The position numbers and the translations under genes were made by a program. The notes beneath the pieces are model-generated. The model saw only the letters and a list, made by a program, of their open reading frames with translations. It had not been told where the DNA came from and did no database searches. Positions 27,690 to 37,059 of a stretch of DNA of 55,240 nt are shown here, in pieces (the first letter of the stretch is position 1; every line of letters starts with the position of its first letter). Origin of the DNA: Tissierella creatinini (GTDB lineage: Bacteria; Bacillota; Clostridia; Tissierellales; Tissierellaceae); NCBI GenBank assembly GCA_005046945.1, contig SUSS01000017.1, positions 1 to 55,240 of the forward strand. Reading direction: 5' to 3'.

Positions 27690-29414
27690 TCACTCCTCTG
27701 CTTCTACTTTTGTAAATTCAAATTTTTCCACGTCAAATAAGCCCATATCCGTCACCTTAAGCTTGGGTATTACAGGCAGGCCCATAAAGGATAGGGTCAT
27801 AAAAGGGTCTATATCCTTATTTATCTTAAGTACATTATAGGAGATAGCCAGCATCTCATCTAAAATCTTCCCGGTCTCTTCTATGGGCCTGGTGGTCAAG
27901 ATTCCCCCTACTTCCAAGGATAAGCTCTTTAAGATCTTGCCTTGGGAGGCTATGGCGATTCCTCCCCCTATTTTAACCAATTCCTCTACTACCCTTATAA
28001 TGTCCCTATCGTTGTCTCCTGCTACTATGATATTGTGGGAATCATGGGCTATGGTAGACCCTATGGCCCCATTTTTTAAGCCTAGGCCTTCAATCAATCC
28101 TAAGCCTACATTTCCGGTTCTTTTATGCCTTTCTATTACGGCAAGCTTCAAAATATCCTCATTGGAATATTGGAAATAGCCGTTTTCAACCTTGACCTTT
28201 TTTCTTGTAGAATCCGTTACCAGGCTATGGGGTAGGACCTTGATGACCCTGGCATATTCCGATTTCATTGGGATTTGAAGCTTTTCTATGGAAAAGTCCT
28301 TTAATTGAACAGACTTTTCCATATAGGCTGGCAAATAGGGCCTGCTATTAAATAAGGGCTTATAGTTTTCAGCAACCAGCCTTCCCTTCTTATATACCCT
28401 TTCTATATTGAAGTCTTCTAGATTATCTATTACTACCAGGTCTGCGTCGTAGCCCGGGGCAATGGCTCCCTTGTCCTTAAGCCTATAGCAGATGGCTGGA
28501 TTTAGGGTGGCTATAGTGATGGCGTCAAGGGGACTTAAGCCTGCCTTAATGGCCAGCTTTATATTATAGTCTATGGTCCCTTCCTCTAAAAGGTCCTGGG
28601 GGTGCTTGTCATCGGTGCAAAAGAGGATCCTGGAAAGGTTGTCCTTGTTTACCCCGCCTATCAGCTTTTCCAAGTCCCTGGCAGCCGACCCTTCCCTTAT
28701 CAGTATATACATGCCCAGCCTTAATCTATCTACCATCTCTTGAGGACTTGAGCATTCATGGTCGGTCTTTATGCCTCCGGCTACATAGGCATTTAAATCC
28801 TTATCCTTTAGCATTGGCCCATGGCCGTCTATAATAAAATCCCTTCCTATTATAAGCTTATCCAAGACATCAGAGTCTTGGTTTATTAGGCCTGTGAAGT
28901 TCATCATCTCTCCAAGGCCTATGATGTATTTGCCATCTATCTGCCCTTCTATAGAAGGTGCATTTAGGATAGCCCCTGCATTTTCAAAGGGGGTAGCAGG
29001 AACGCAAGAAGGAAAGACAAAGTAAACGTCAAGGGGAGAGCCTATGCTATCCTCTATCATATATTTGATTCCTTCTAAACCCTTGATATTGGCTATTTCA
29101 TGGGGGTCTGCCACCACGCTTGTCACCCCATGGGGCATTACTGCCCTGGCAAATTGACTGGGTGTAGACATAGAGGATTCTATATGGACATGGGCGTCTA
29201 TAAAACCCGGAGCCAGGAACTTCCCCTCCAGGTCCTCTTCCGATTCTCCTTGATAGTCCCCTATGCCTACCACCTTGCCCTTATCTATTGCTACATTAGT
29301 TTTTATGATTTCTTTGGTAAATACATTTATTAGGTTAAGATTCTTCAATACTAGTTCCGGCTTTTCCTGACCTTTTGCCTTCTTAATCAAATCCTTAAGT
29401 TCATCCCTATCCAC
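27690..29414 (-). CDS. ade: Adenine deaminase
   Basis: A 574-residue amidohydrolase. The metal site P-G-F-I-D-A-H-V-H-I-E-S-S near 74-86 is the AdeC signature; further histidines lie in A-D-P-H-E-I-A-N near 108 and D-G-H-G-P near 195, and the C-terminal domain has A-H-D-S-H-N-I near 460. It converts adenine to hypoxanthine and ammonia in purine salvage. The GTG start at 29414 follows GGGAG. It stands in an operon with a folate cyclodeaminase, hinting at purine/formimino compound breakdown. Full length. Confidence 0.94.
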   Translation of the reverse strand: MDRDELKDLIKKAKGQEKPELVLKNLNLINVFTKEIIKTNVAIDKGKVVGIGDYQGESEEDLEGKFLAPGFIDAHVHIESSMSTPSQFARAVMPHGVTSVVADPHEIANIKGLEGIKYMIEDSIGSPLDVYFVFPSCVPATPFENAGAILNAPSIEGQIDGKYIIGLGEMMNFTGLINQDSDVLDKLIIGRDFIIDGHGPMLKDKDLNAYVAGGIKTDHECSSPQEMVDRLRLGMYILIREGSAARDLEKLIGGVNKDNLSRILFCTDDKHPQDLLEEGTIDYNIKLAIKAGLSPLDAITIATLNPAICYRLKDKGAIAPGYDADLVVIDNLEDFNIERVYKKGRLVAENYKPLFNSRPYLPAYMEKSVQLKDFSIEKLQIPMKSEYARVIKVLPHSLVTDSTRKKVKVENGYFQYSNEDILKLAVIERHKRTGNVGLGLIEGLGLKNGAIGSTIAHDSHNIIVAGDNDRDIIRVVEELVKIGGGIAIASQGKILKSLSLEVGGILTTRPIEETGKILDEMLAISYNVLKINKDIDPFMTLSFMGLPVIPKLKVTDMGLFDVEKFEFTKVEAEE

Positions 29415-29450
29415 CTGATCACTCCCAAGAAATTCTCATTTAAACCTATC

Positions 29451-30092
29451 TTATCCTAGTCTTGAATACACTACCTTTAGCATTTCATCCCTTAAAGTCT
29501 TTCCATTTGCCATTAGGGCATCTACTTTTTCATTTACCTTCTTAGCATAGTCTTCATCTTTAATGGACTTAAGATTTATGATTACGTTAAAGAGGGCCCC
29601 TTCTATTCCGGCATAAGCTAGGAGGGTGCCTACTCCTACATCGGTTATAGCTCCTATATTTCCGTAATGGGCGAATACATCCTGAAGTTCAAGGATTTTG
29701 AAGCATTCTTGGGCACATGCCAAGGGTACTTCTAGGGCTGCCTTATATCCTTCTTGGATAGCTTGGCTTCTTATTTTCTTCTCTTCATCCGTGGTCTTTG
29801 GCAGCTTAAAGGCGTCCATGGCCTTGTCGAAGGCTGATGCATCCCTGTCTATTATTAAGTTAAGCTCTTCTACTACCTTCTCGATTTTCTTGAAGTTCTC
29901 TTCCATCTTTTCCTTCATTTCAGGGGGTACATCTTCATATACCTTCTTTCCTATAGTAAGGTTTCCTACCATATTGGTTAGGGCTCCACCTAAGGATCCT
30001 ACCAAGGCTGCTACACTACCGCCTCCGGGAGTTGGGTCTCCGCTCATTGCCTCACTTACATATTCCTTAACCGTCTTATCAACTAATAACAT
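29451..30092 (-). CDS. fchA: Formiminotetrahydrofolate cyclodeaminase / methenyl-THF cyclohydrolase
   Basis: A 213-residue helical protein with the N-terminal P-T-P-G-G-G-S-V-A-A-L motif (20-30) typical of the cyclodeaminase domain and I-D-R-D-A-S-A-F near 82. It is a stand-alone version of the C-terminal half of mammalian FTCD. It converts 5-formimino-THF to 5,10-methenyl-THF with release of ammonia, or hydrolyses methenyl-THF in the related FchA. CGGAGG precedes the ATG; the gene follows phzF by 24 bases. Confidence 0.88.
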   Translation of the reverse strand: MLLVDKTVKEYVSEAMSGDPTPGGGSVAALVGSLGGALTNMVGNLTIGKKVYEDVPPEMKEKMEENFKKIEKVVEELNLIIDRDASAFDKAMDAFKLPKTTDEEKKIRSQAIQEGYKAALEVPLACAQECFKILELQDVFAHYGNIGAITDVGVGTLLAYAGIEGALFNVIINLKSIKDEDYAKKVNEKVDALMANGKTLRDEMLKVVYSRLG

Positions 30093-30116
30093 AATCTACC
30101 TCCGTATTTTAGTATT

Positions 30117-31013
30117 TTAATATTTTAATATGCCTTCCAGGATGATATTGGCATTTCCACCTACCTTCACCCTGCTTTTATTGCCTTCTTCTTCGATATA
30201 GCAATAGATTTTGCTTGGCCTATTCAAGGAATGTCCCTGTATAGACGTAATACTATCCTTTTCTATCAGCTTATGCTTTTTTAAATAATAGATCAAGGCC
30301 CCGCTTGCTATCCCCGTTGCAGGTTCTTCCTCCATACACATGGTGGGAGCAAAGCTCCTGGAATATACCAGATTTGAATCCTTATCAGGGAGATAAAAAG
30401 CAAGTAAGCCTGTGGCCTTATGGGTTTTACAAATATCCAATAAAGAGCAGGTATCTATGTCCAGCTTATCCAAGGTCTCCTTATCCTTTATTCCTAGGAT
30501 GATATATGGCAGGCCTGTATATATGATTTCAGGAGCTAGTACCATATCCTCAAAGCCTACTTGGGATTGGTCGACTCTTAAGGCCCGGAGCATATAGTCT
30601 ATATCCTTGATAGACCCTATATAATCAGGTCCTTCTAATTGCATTATGACCTTATCCACCTTGCTGTATTTATAGGATATTTCGATGATGAGCCTTCCAT
30701 TATTAGTTTGCATTAATGCTGTTTTTATACCCTTGTCTAGGGGTTTTATATATCCCATTTCAGCCATGGCAAAAAAGGTGGCTATGGTCCCGTGGCCTGA
30801 GAAATTAACTTCCTGCCTAGGAGTATAGAAGTTTACCCTAAATCTTTCATCTCCAAGCTGTTGGACAAAGGTAGTATAGGATACATTCATTTCATTAGCA
30901 ATTTTTTGCTTATCTTCATTGCTGATCCATTTGGCATTTGGAACAACGACAGTAGGGTTTCCTCCAAAGGGGCCTGAGCTAAAGGCATCTACTTGAAATA
31001 TGTTTACTTCCAT
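30117..31013 (-). CDS. PhzF-family isomerase-like protein, catalytic residues altered
   Basis: A 298-residue protein with the PhzF double-hotdog signature: V-D-A-F-S-S-G-P-F-G-G-N-P near 8-20, F-S-G-H-G-T-I-A near 71, and A-T-G-I-A-S-G-A near 230. In most members the catalytic Glu is found in an S-E-T-A-F context; here the matching stretch is V-S-Y-T-T-F, so that Glu is replaced by Tyr. The reaction is therefore uncertain. AAAGGAGG lies before the ATG. It opens the operon running to DUF4446 and is separated from parB by 170 bases containing a parS site. Confidence 0.82.
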   Translation of the reverse strand: MEVNIFQVDAFSSGPFGGNPTVVVPNAKWISNEDKQKIANEMNVSYTTFVQQLGDERFRVNFYTPRQEVNFSGHGTIATFFAMAEMGYIKPLDKGIKTALMQTNNGRLIIEISYKYSKVDKVIMQLEGPDYIGSIKDIDYMLRALRVDQSQVGFEDMVLAPEIIYTGLPYIILGIKDKETLDKLDIDTCSLLDICKTHKATGLLAFYLPDKDSNLVYSRSFAPTMCMEEEPATGIASGALIYYLKKHKLIEKDSITSIQGHSLNRPSKIYCYIEEEGNKSRVKVGGNANIILEGILKY

Positions 31014-31146
31014 ATGTGTCCTCCTTTAAATATTAAAGGTAATTGCCTAGCAATTACTTTACACCATAAGAATCAAGGCAGACAAGGGAAAGCTTAGACA
31101 TCATCTGCCTTGTTTTATGGCTATGTATTTTCACATCTTTAATAGA

Positions 31147-31162
31147 TGTTCCACGTGGAACA
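31147..31162. promoter_or_regulatory. parS site 1
   Basis: TGTTCCACGTGGAACA, a perfect 16-bp palindrome differing from the B. subtilis consensus at one base. It lies between parB and the PhzF-like gene. Confidence 0.95.
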
Positions 31163-31186
31163 TTTGGTTTAAGAAGGCTACTTATC

Positions 31187-32062
31187 TTACTTTGTCAGCA
31201 AATCTATAAGCCTTTCCAAGTCTTCATCCCCATAGTATTCTATTTCAATTTTGCCCTTCTTCCTGCCTGGGTTTAGATATACCTTAGTGCCTAAAGAGCT
31301 CATAAGATTATCTTCTATTTCCTGTAGGTAGGGTTTTTTTGCTTTAAACATTTTCTTTTTAGGCCTTCCTTTAGCCTCTTTTACTTCTGCCTCTGTTTCC
31401 CTGACATTTAGTCCAAGATTTATTATTCTCACGGCTGCATTGTATTGGTCTTCCTTATCTTCTATCCCCAAGAGGACCTTGCCATGGCCAGCTGTCAATT
31501 TTCCTTCATATAGGAATTGGACAACCCTTTCATCTAGATTGAGAAGGCGGATGGAGTTGGATATATAGACCCTGGACTTGCCAATGGCTTCTCCAAGTTC
31601 ATCTTGTTTTAACTCATAGTCTTCCATAAGCTTCCTATAGGCTGTGGCTTCTTCAATAGGATTAAGGTTTTCCCTTTGAATATTCTCTATTAGGGATATC
31701 TTGGCTGCCCCTTCTTCGTCTATGTCCCTGACTATGGCAGGTATCTCTTTTATATTGATGGACTTTGCTGCCCTCCATCTCCTCTCTCCTGCTACTATCT
31801 CGTAGGTCTCGCCTTTCTTCCTTAGGATTATGGGTTGGATAAGGCCGTTTTTTTCGATGGAAGTTGCCAAGTCCTTTAGGGATTCATCGTCGAAGTATTG
31901 TCTAGGCTGGTCTTTCTTTGGCTCTATAAGGCTTATAGCTATATGCTCTATTTTGTCATGTTTATCTTCTTCGCTAAGGAGATTTTCCACTACGGCCTTG
32001 TCCGATATTAAAGCAGAAAGACCTTTGCCAAGTCCTGTTTTTTTAATTGCCAAGTCAATCAT
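31187..32062 (-). CDS. parB: Chromosome partitioning protein ParB (Spo0J)
   Basis: A 291-residue CTPase of the ParB family. The N-terminal G-L-G-K-G-L-S-A-L box interacts with ParA, A-G-E-R-R-W-R-A is the CTP-binding motif, E-N-I-Q-R-E-N-L-N follows, and the helix-turn-helix has G-K-S-R-V-Y-I-S-N-S. The Arg in the recognition helix fits parS specificity. It loads SMC at the origin and works with ParA. The ATG at 32062 sits directly against AGAAAGG; a TTG at 32053 gives a better spacing and a start nearer to the B. subtilis one. It follows parA by 38 bases. Confidence 0.96.
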   Translation of the reverse strand: MIDLAIKKTGLGKGLSALISDKAVVENLLSEEDKHDKIEHIAISLIEPKKDQPRQYFDDESLKDLATSIEKNGLIQPIILRKKGETYEIVAGERRWRAAKSINIKEIPAIVRDIDEEGAAKISLIENIQRENLNPIEEATAYRKLMEDYELKQDELGEAIGKSRVYISNSIRLLNLDERVVQFLYEGKLTAGHGKVLLGIEDKEDQYNAAVRIINLGLNVRETEAEVKEAKGRPKKKMFKAKKPYLQEIEDNLMSSLGTKVYLNPGRKKGKIEIEYYGDEDLERLIDLLTK

Positions 32063-32100
32063 CCTTTCTAAAACCTGTCTTTCTGTAACTGCTTTTTTTA

Positions 32101-32865
32101 CTAATCTTGCAGATAGATAAATTCCTCAGCTAAATCCATATAGGCCTCTGACCCCTTAGACTTACTGTCATAATCCATTATGGATAATCCATAGGAAGGT
32201 GCTTCAGCTAACCTTACATTTCTAGGTATTATATTCACATATACCTTTCCCTTAAAGAAGGATTTTACCTCTTCAACTACTTGTATAGATAGGTTTGTCC
32301 TACCGTCAAACATGCTTAAGACTACCCCTTCGATTTCCAGTCCTGGATTGTAGGACTTCTTGACCATTTCAATAGTGTCGAATAGCTGGCTTACTCCTTC
32401 AAGGGCATAGTATTCACATTGGACTGGAATTATTACGCTGTCTGAAGCTATTAAGCCTATTACACTAAGGATTCCTAAGGATGGGGGACAGTCTATGAAG
32501 ATATAGTCATACTTGTCCTTGATTAGGCTTAGTTTATCCTTTAGGGAGGTTTCCCAATTTCCGGCTTTGGCAAATTCTATTTCTAGGCCTGCCAGCTGGT
32601 TGTTTGAAGGAATTACTTCTAAATTTTCAGCAGAAGATTCATAGATGGCTTCCTCTATAGGTGTTTCAAGAGATAAGACATCATAGAGTAATTTATCTAC
32701 GCTGTTTTTGTCTACGCCCAGGCCGGAGCTAGCGTTACCTTGGGGGTCTAAGTCCACTAAGAGGACCTTTTTGCCAAGCTTGCCTAGGCCTGATGATAGG
32801 TTGATACTTGTAGTGGTCTTGCCGACCCCTCCTTTTTGATTGAAGATTGCAATTACCTTGCTCAT
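32101..32865 (-). CDS. parA: Chromosome partitioning ATPase ParA (Soj)
   Basis: A 254-residue ATPase with the deviant Walker A K-G-G-V-G-K-T-T at 11-18, D-L-D-P-Q-G-N near 40 and I-D-C-P-P near 124. It forms DNA-bound dimers that move ParB-origin complexes and in Firmicutes also regulates DnaA. GAGGTGATCAG precedes the ATG. parA-parB is a typical operon here, upstream of which lies a 660-base repeat-rich spacer. Confidence 0.97.
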   Translation of the reverse strand: MSKVIAIFNQKGGVGKTTTSINLSSGLGKLGKKVLLVDLDPQGNASSGLGVDKNSVDKLLYDVLSLETPIEEAIYESSAENLEVIPSNNQLAGLEIEFAKAGNWETSLKDKLSLIKDKYDYIFIDCPPSLGILSVIGLIASDSVIIPVQCEYYALEGVSQLFDTIEMVKKSYNPGLEIEGVVLSMFDGRTNLSIQVVEEVKSFFKGKVYVNIIPRNVRLAEAPSYGLSIMDYDSKSKGSEAYMDLAEEFIYLQD

Positions 32866-33017
32866 CTGATCACCTCGAATCTTCTTTTATTTACATACTT
32901 ATATAATAACACTAAATGTAATAAAAACAAAATATAAAATGCTTTTAATATAGGATTCTTGGATAAGGATTTATTATATTTAAAATATTTTACCGATAAC
33001 TACGAAGATATAGAAGC

Positions 33018-33176
33018 AAATTTGATAATAGAAACCGCTCACGGTTTCGGCCTTGAAGAATTCTAAAGCTCATTTCGTTTAAAAATCCTAGAGCTTTCAA
33101 TTTACTAAGGGGTCGAGCTTGCTTGTCGTGAAGGTGTGCTCTGCAAATGTTCGCTACTTTTCTATTATCAAATTTT
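33018..33176. repeat. MITE-like palindromic element, copy A (internally shortened)
   Basis: Ends AAATTTGATAATAGAAA and the complement, TTTCTATTATCAAATTT. The interior matches copies B and C (CTCACGGTTTCGGCCTTGAA and TCCTAGAGCTTTCAATTTAC) but about 40 bases before the right end are missing. Confidence 0.85.
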
Positions 33177-33224
33177 TAGTCATACTGTTTGGTAGTTGTC
33201 TGGGTCGAGCTCTTAAGAAAAAAA

Positions 33225-33240
33225 TGTTCCACGTGGAACA
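33225..33240. promoter_or_regulatory. parS site 2
   Basis: Identical TGTTCCACGTGGAACA, in the noc-parA spacer, about 380 bases upstream of parA. Confidence 0.95.
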
Positions 33241-33295
33241 TCTAGCTCTAGTTAAGTTATTTCAAGGGTTTGGTTTAACTCATTGTGCTAGATAA

Positions 33296-33343
33296 GCAAA
33301 TTTGATACTTGAAACCGTGAGCGGGTTTCTATTTTCAAATTGC
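33296..33343. repeat. Short MITE-like element, copy D
   Basis: A 48-base near-palindrome, GCAAATTTGATACTTGAAAC ... TTTCTATTTTCAAATTGC, made almost only of the two ends of the larger family. Confidence 0.7.
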
Positions 33344-33376
33344 TAGCCTAGGCCCGGAAAAAAACAAAAAAAAGAA

Positions 33377-33392
33377 TGTTCCACGTGGAACA
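33377..33392. promoter_or_regulatory. parS site 3
   Basis: The same palindrome again; here the symmetry extends outward through AGAA/TTCT. Confidence 0.95.
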
Positions 33393-33459
33393 TTCTTTCC
33401 TAAGCCAGCCATTTCAACGCCCCCAACCCTTCACTCTTGGCTTTTACTGTTTTATCGTT

Positions 33460-33529
33460 GTTCACTATTCACTGTTCACTGTTCACTGTTACTATTCACT
33501 GTTCACTGTTCACTGTTAACTGTTAACTG
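33460..33529. repeat. Heptamer array TTCACTG/TTCACTA
   Basis: About ten units of period 7 with some degeneration, ending at the noc stop codon. Related arrays lie at 37060-37268 and 40917-40951. Confidence 0.85.
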
Positions 33530-34324
33530 TCATCTTGTTTTCGGCACCTTTATCGATACTAGTATATGGTCTCCCTTATCCTCTTCTCCATATTCTGCTT
33601 CGATTCCATATTCCTTTATGGCCTTGTAGGCTTTCTTTATGGTGTTGAGATATATTCTGACAGAGATCATGGATTTCATATTTTGTTTGAACTCCCGGTT
33701 TCCCTTACGCCGGAGGTTTTCAAGTATATCTTCTACTACGGCTTCGGTACCAGAGACATTTAAATCATTGTTAATGGTTTTTTCTAGGACTACTCTTCTT
33801 AGGTCATCGTCAGGAAGCTTTAAGAGAGCTCGCCCATGCCTTTCTGTTAGTTTTTCTTCTATTAGGGTCCTCTTGATGTCTGATGGCAGTCTTAGAAGTC
33901 TTAACTTATTGGCTATGGAAGATTGAGACTTTCCTAACTTTTCTGCTAGCTCACTTTGGGTAAAATGGTGGTCATTGATCAGGTTGCTATAGCCTTCTGC
34001 TTCTTCGATAAAATTCAAATCTTCTCTTTGCAGATTTTCAACTAAGGCCACAAGAGCCGACTCCTTGTCCCGGAATTTTACAATGATTGCCGGCACTTCG
34101 GTTAATTCTGCCATTTCGGATGCCCTTAATCTCCGCTCCCCTGCTACTAGTTCAAAGACATGCATGCTTATCCTTCTTACACTTATAGGTTGGATTACTC
34201 CAAAGGTCTTTATGGATTTGGACAGCTCCTCTAAAGCCTTTTGATTGAAGGTCTTCCTGGGTTGATAAGGATTTGGTCTGATTGAGCCAATCGGTATGTT
34301 TTTTATCTCTCTACTTAAATTCAT
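33530..34324 (-). CDS. noc: Nucleoid occlusion protein Noc (ParB paralogue)
   Basis: A 264-residue ParB-family protein with A-G-E-R-R-L-R-A (CTP site), E-N-L-Q-R-E-D-L-N, and helix-turn-helix G-K-S-Q-S-S-I-A-N-K-L-R-L-L. The Gln and Lys in this helix are those of Noc rather than ParB, and the position after rsmG and before parA is that of B. subtilis noc. It lacks the N-terminal amphipathic extension that anchors B. subtilis Noc to the membrane: it starts only about 9 residues before the ParB-like I-P-x-x-x-I-x-P-N-P-Y-Q-P-R. In B. subtilis Noc blocks division over the nucleoid. Confidence 0.85.
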   Translation of the reverse strand: MNLSREIKNIPIGSIRPNPYQPRKTFNQKALEELSKSIKTFGVIQPISVRRISMHVFELVAGERRLRASEMAELTEVPAIIVKFRDKESALVALVENLQREDLNFIEEAEGYSNLINDHHFTQSELAEKLGKSQSSIANKLRLLRLPSDIKRTLIEEKLTERHGRALLKLPDDDLRRVVLEKTINNDLNVSGTEAVVEDILENLRRKGNREFKQNMKSMISVRIYLNTIKKAYKAIKEYGIEAEYGEEDKGDHILVSIKVPKTR

Positions 34325-34394
34325 ACAAATACCCCTCTTTTCTCGAATATATTACAAATTAATATTCTAGAAAGACCTTTTATTTCCCTTCAAG

Positions 34395-34408
34395 ATTTCC
34401 CGGGTTTT
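34395..34408. promoter_or_regulatory. Candidate Noc-binding site (NBS)
   Basis: ATTTCCCGGGTTTT matches 11 of 14 bases of the B. subtilis NBS palindrome ATTTCCCGGGAAAT, including the whole left half and centre. It lies 71 bases upstream of noc. Confidence 0.45.
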
Positions 34409-34428
34409 TTCATACATTTTCCCCCTAT

Positions 34429-35145
34429 TTACAAGGGATTCTTCCTTGGTTTGCCACCGCCTCGGGGGTATTTTGTCGAGCTTTGTTTGATTTTCTCAAT
34501 AATTATTAGAGAATGGGTAATATCGGTTCCTGGGATAGTAACTTTTTTTATTTCTGCTAACTTGCCACCTAGGGTACTTATTGCATTCTTGCTAATCCTT
34601 AACTCTTCTTCCACATCCGGTCCCTTCATGGATATAAAATGGCCTCCCACCCTTACAAAGGGAATACAGTATTCACTTAAGGTATCCAAGGATGCCACAG
34701 CCCTGGATATACATATTTCGAACTTCTCCCTATAGTCTTCCATTCTGGCCAATTCTTCGGCTCTTCCGTGGACTGCTTCAATATCCTTTAAATTCAATTC
34801 TTTAATTACTTCATTTAAAAAGATTATCCTTTTATTAAGACTATCCAGCAAGGTGACCTGGAGGTCTTCATTTACTATCTTAAGAGGGACTCCGGGAAAT
34901 CCCCCACCTGTACCTATGTCTATCACCCTCTTATTTCCATTAAAAAGTCCTGTGGTAAAAGGAGTGATGCTATCTAGAAAGTGTTTTTGGTCTATTTCTA
35001 TATCGTCGGTTATGGTGGTTATATTGATCTTCTCATTCCACTCCTTAAGAAGGTCCTTATATCTTGAAAACTTATTTAGCTTTTCTTCTTTTAGCTCAAT
35101 ACCTAACTCTAGACTGCCCTTTTCCAATACATCCATATTAAGCAT
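34429..35145 (-). CDS. rsmG: 16S rRNA (guanine527-N7)-methyltransferase RsmG
   Basis: A 238-residue SAM-dependent methyltransferase. It has W-N-E-K-I-N-I-T near 36, H-F-L-D-S near 57, the SAM loop [11 protein letters not shown] near 75-85, and S-R-A-V-A near 145. It methylates G527 of 16S rRNA. The ATG at 35145 is preferred over a GTG three codons earlier because AAGGAG lies 8 bases before it. It overlaps the end of mnmG by 8 bases, so the two are translationally coupled. Confidence 0.95.
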   Translation of the reverse strand: MLNMDVLEKGSLELGIELKEEKLNKFSRYKDLLKEWNEKINITTITDDIEIDQKHFLDSITPFTTGLFNGNKRVIDIGTGGGFPGVPLKIVNEDLQVTLLDSLNKRIIFLNEVIKELNLKDIEAVHGRAEELARMEDYREKFEICISRAVASLDTLSEYCIPFVRVGGHFISMKGPDVEEELRISKNAISTLGGKLAEIKKVTIPGTDITHSLIIIEKIKQSSTKYPRGGGKPRKNPL

Positions 35146-37042
35146 CTTTAGCACTCCTTCTTTTTTGCTCTAGATAAATTAATAATACATTGATATCTGC
35201 AGGTGAAATCCCGGATATTCTAGAAGCTTGACCTACTGAGTCAGGTTTAAACTTATTGAGCTTTTGCTTGGCCTCGTTGCTTAAACCTCTTATGTCATTA
35301 TAGTCTTGGTCCAGGGATAAACTCTTGTTCTCTAATTTTTTAAACTGGTCTATTTGGATCATTTGCTTGCTAATATATCCTTCATACTTAATTTGTGTTT
35401 CTACTTGCAGTCTGACTTCTCTCTTCAAATGCCCCCTATTTTCATCTAAAAGACTTGTATCATCGTAATGTACCTCCGGACGCCTAATAAGCTCATAGAG
35501 GCTAATAGGGCTCTTAGAAGGGGTCGTTCCTATTTTTTCCATAATTTCAAGGTTTTCTGGGCTCGGCCCTATGACAACCTTCTTAAGTCTTTCTAACTCT
35601 TTTTGTATAGCCTCTTTTTTCTCTAAGGTCTTTCTATATCTTTCCTCTGATACCAGTCCTATATGGTATCCTTTTTCAGTCAATCTTAAATCTGCATTAT
35701 CCTGTCGTAGGGTCAATCTATATTCTGCCCTGGAGGTCATCATCCTATAAGGCTCGTCTGTACCCTTGGTTACAAGATCATCTATCAGGACTCCTATATA
35801 GGCTTCGGACCTATCCAATATAAAAGGGTCCTTGCCTTTAATATTTTGTACGGCATTTATGCCTGCTATCAGGCCTTGGGAAGCTGCCTCTTCATATCCT
35901 GAAGACCCATTGATTTGTCCTGCAAAGAATAGGTTTTTAAATTCCTTGTGCTCTAAGGTCCTCTTGAGTATAGTCGGATCTATTGAATCGTATTCTATGG
36001 CATAGGCGCTTCTCATAAATCTTACATTTTCAAGGCCTATGATCTTTTTATACATTTCAATTTGAACTTCCTCCGGCAAGGTAGAAGAGCATCCTTGCAC
36101 GTACATCTCCTTAGTATCAAGCCCTTCCGGCTCTATAAATACCTGGTGCCTATCCTTGTCTGCAAATCTTATTACCTTATCTTCTATAGATGGACAATAT
36201 CTTGGACCTACCCCCTCTATATCGCCTGCATACATTGGGGACCTGGAAATATTTTTTCTAATTATATCGTGGGTAGCCTCAGTAGTATAGGTAAGATAGC
36301 ATGGCACTTGGTCTTGGGTGAATTCCTTGTCCATATTTAAGAAGGAAAAAGGTATAATCTCCTCATCCCCAGGCTGTTCCTCCATTAGGAAATAGTCTAT
36401 GCTATCCTTATGAACCCTGGCAGGTGTTCCGGTTTTCATTCTTCTTAAATTAAAGCCTTTGTCCATCAAGTTTTGAGACAGCATCAAGGAAGGACTCATG
36501 CCATCGGGACCGGATTCATAGTTTATTTCACCTATATATACCCTTCCCCTTAAGTAAGTTCCCGATGCAACGATTACTGCCTTGGACTTATATACAGCCC
36601 CTGTCCTGCTTAAAACTCCTGCAACTTCATCTCCATTAAAGAGGATCTCTACTACTTCTCCTTGTCTTAATACCAGATTAGGTTCATCTTCCAATACCTT
36701 CTTCATTTCAGTATGGTATTTCTTCTTATCAGCCTGGACCCTTAGGGAATGAACTGCAGGCCCCTTAGAGGTATTTAGCATCCTGGATTGAATAAAGGAT
36801 TTATCTATATTTATAGCCATCTCCCCCCCAAGGGCATCTATCTCACGGACCAAGTGGCCTTTACCTGTACCCCCAATGTTGGGATTGCAGGAAAGAGCTG
36901 CGATTGCATCCAGGCTTATGGTCAGTATCAGGGTATTCATCCCCATACGGGCGCTTGCTAGGGCAGCCTCGATTCCGGCATGGCCGGCCCCGATGACTAC
37001 TATGTCGTATGTGCCTCCGTTATAACTTTTAATGTTGTTCAT
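35138..37042 (-). CDS. mnmG: tRNA uridine-5-carboxymethylaminomethyl synthesis enzyme MnmG (GidA)
   Basis: A 634-residue FAD enzyme. [10 protein letters not shown] binds FAD near 17-26; [17 protein letters not shown] follows near 50; [16 protein letters not shown] occurs near 360. With MnmE it modifies the wobble uridine of several tRNAs. The conventional ATG at 37042 has AAAGGTG upstream; the longer frame runs into the heptamer array. It belongs to the mnmE-mnmG-rsmG group. Confidence 0.97.
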   Translation of the reverse strand: MNNIKSYNGGTYDIVVIGAGHAGIEAALASARMGMNTLILTISLDAIAALSCNPNIGGTGKGHLVREIDALGGEMAINIDKSFIQSRMLNTSKGPAVHSLRVQADKKKYHTEMKKVLEDEPNLVLRQGEVVEILFNGDEVAGVLSRTGAVYKSKAVIVASGTYLRGRVYIGEINYESGPDGMSPSLMLSQNLMDKGFNLRRMKTGTPARVHKDSIDYFLMEEQPGDEEIIPFSFLNMDKEFTQDQVPCYLTYTTEATHDIIRKNISRSPMYAGDIEGVGPRYCPSIEDKVIRFADKDRHQVFIEPEGLDTKEMYVQGCSSTLPEEVQIEMYKKIIGLENVRFMRSAYAIEYDSIDPTILKRTLEHKEFKNLFFAGQINGSSGYEEAASQGLIAGINAVQNIKGKDPFILDRSEAYIGVLIDDLVTKGTDEPYRMMTSRAEYRLTLRQDNADLRLTEKGYHIGLVSEERYRKTLEKKEAIQKELERLKKVVIGPSPENLEIMEKIGTTPSKSPISLYELIRRPEVHYDDTSLLDENRGHLKREVRLQVETQIKYEGYISKQMIQIDQFKKLENKSLSLDQDYNDIRGLSNEAKQKLNKFKPDSVGQASRISGISPADINVLLIYLEQKRRSAKDA

Positions 37043-37059
37043 TAATTTCACCTTTCTAA

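Larger units (their letters stand above)
32866..33529. other. Repeat-rich spacer between noc and parA
   Basis: No gene. In order it holds a MITE-like copy, two parS sites with a short MITE-like copy between them, and a heptamer array ending at the noc stop codon; each is listed separately. Confidence 0.9.

Noticed and set aside
33460-33529. Heptamer arrays as a CRISPR array
   Set aside because: The units are contiguous 7-mers without unique spacers and no cas genes are present.
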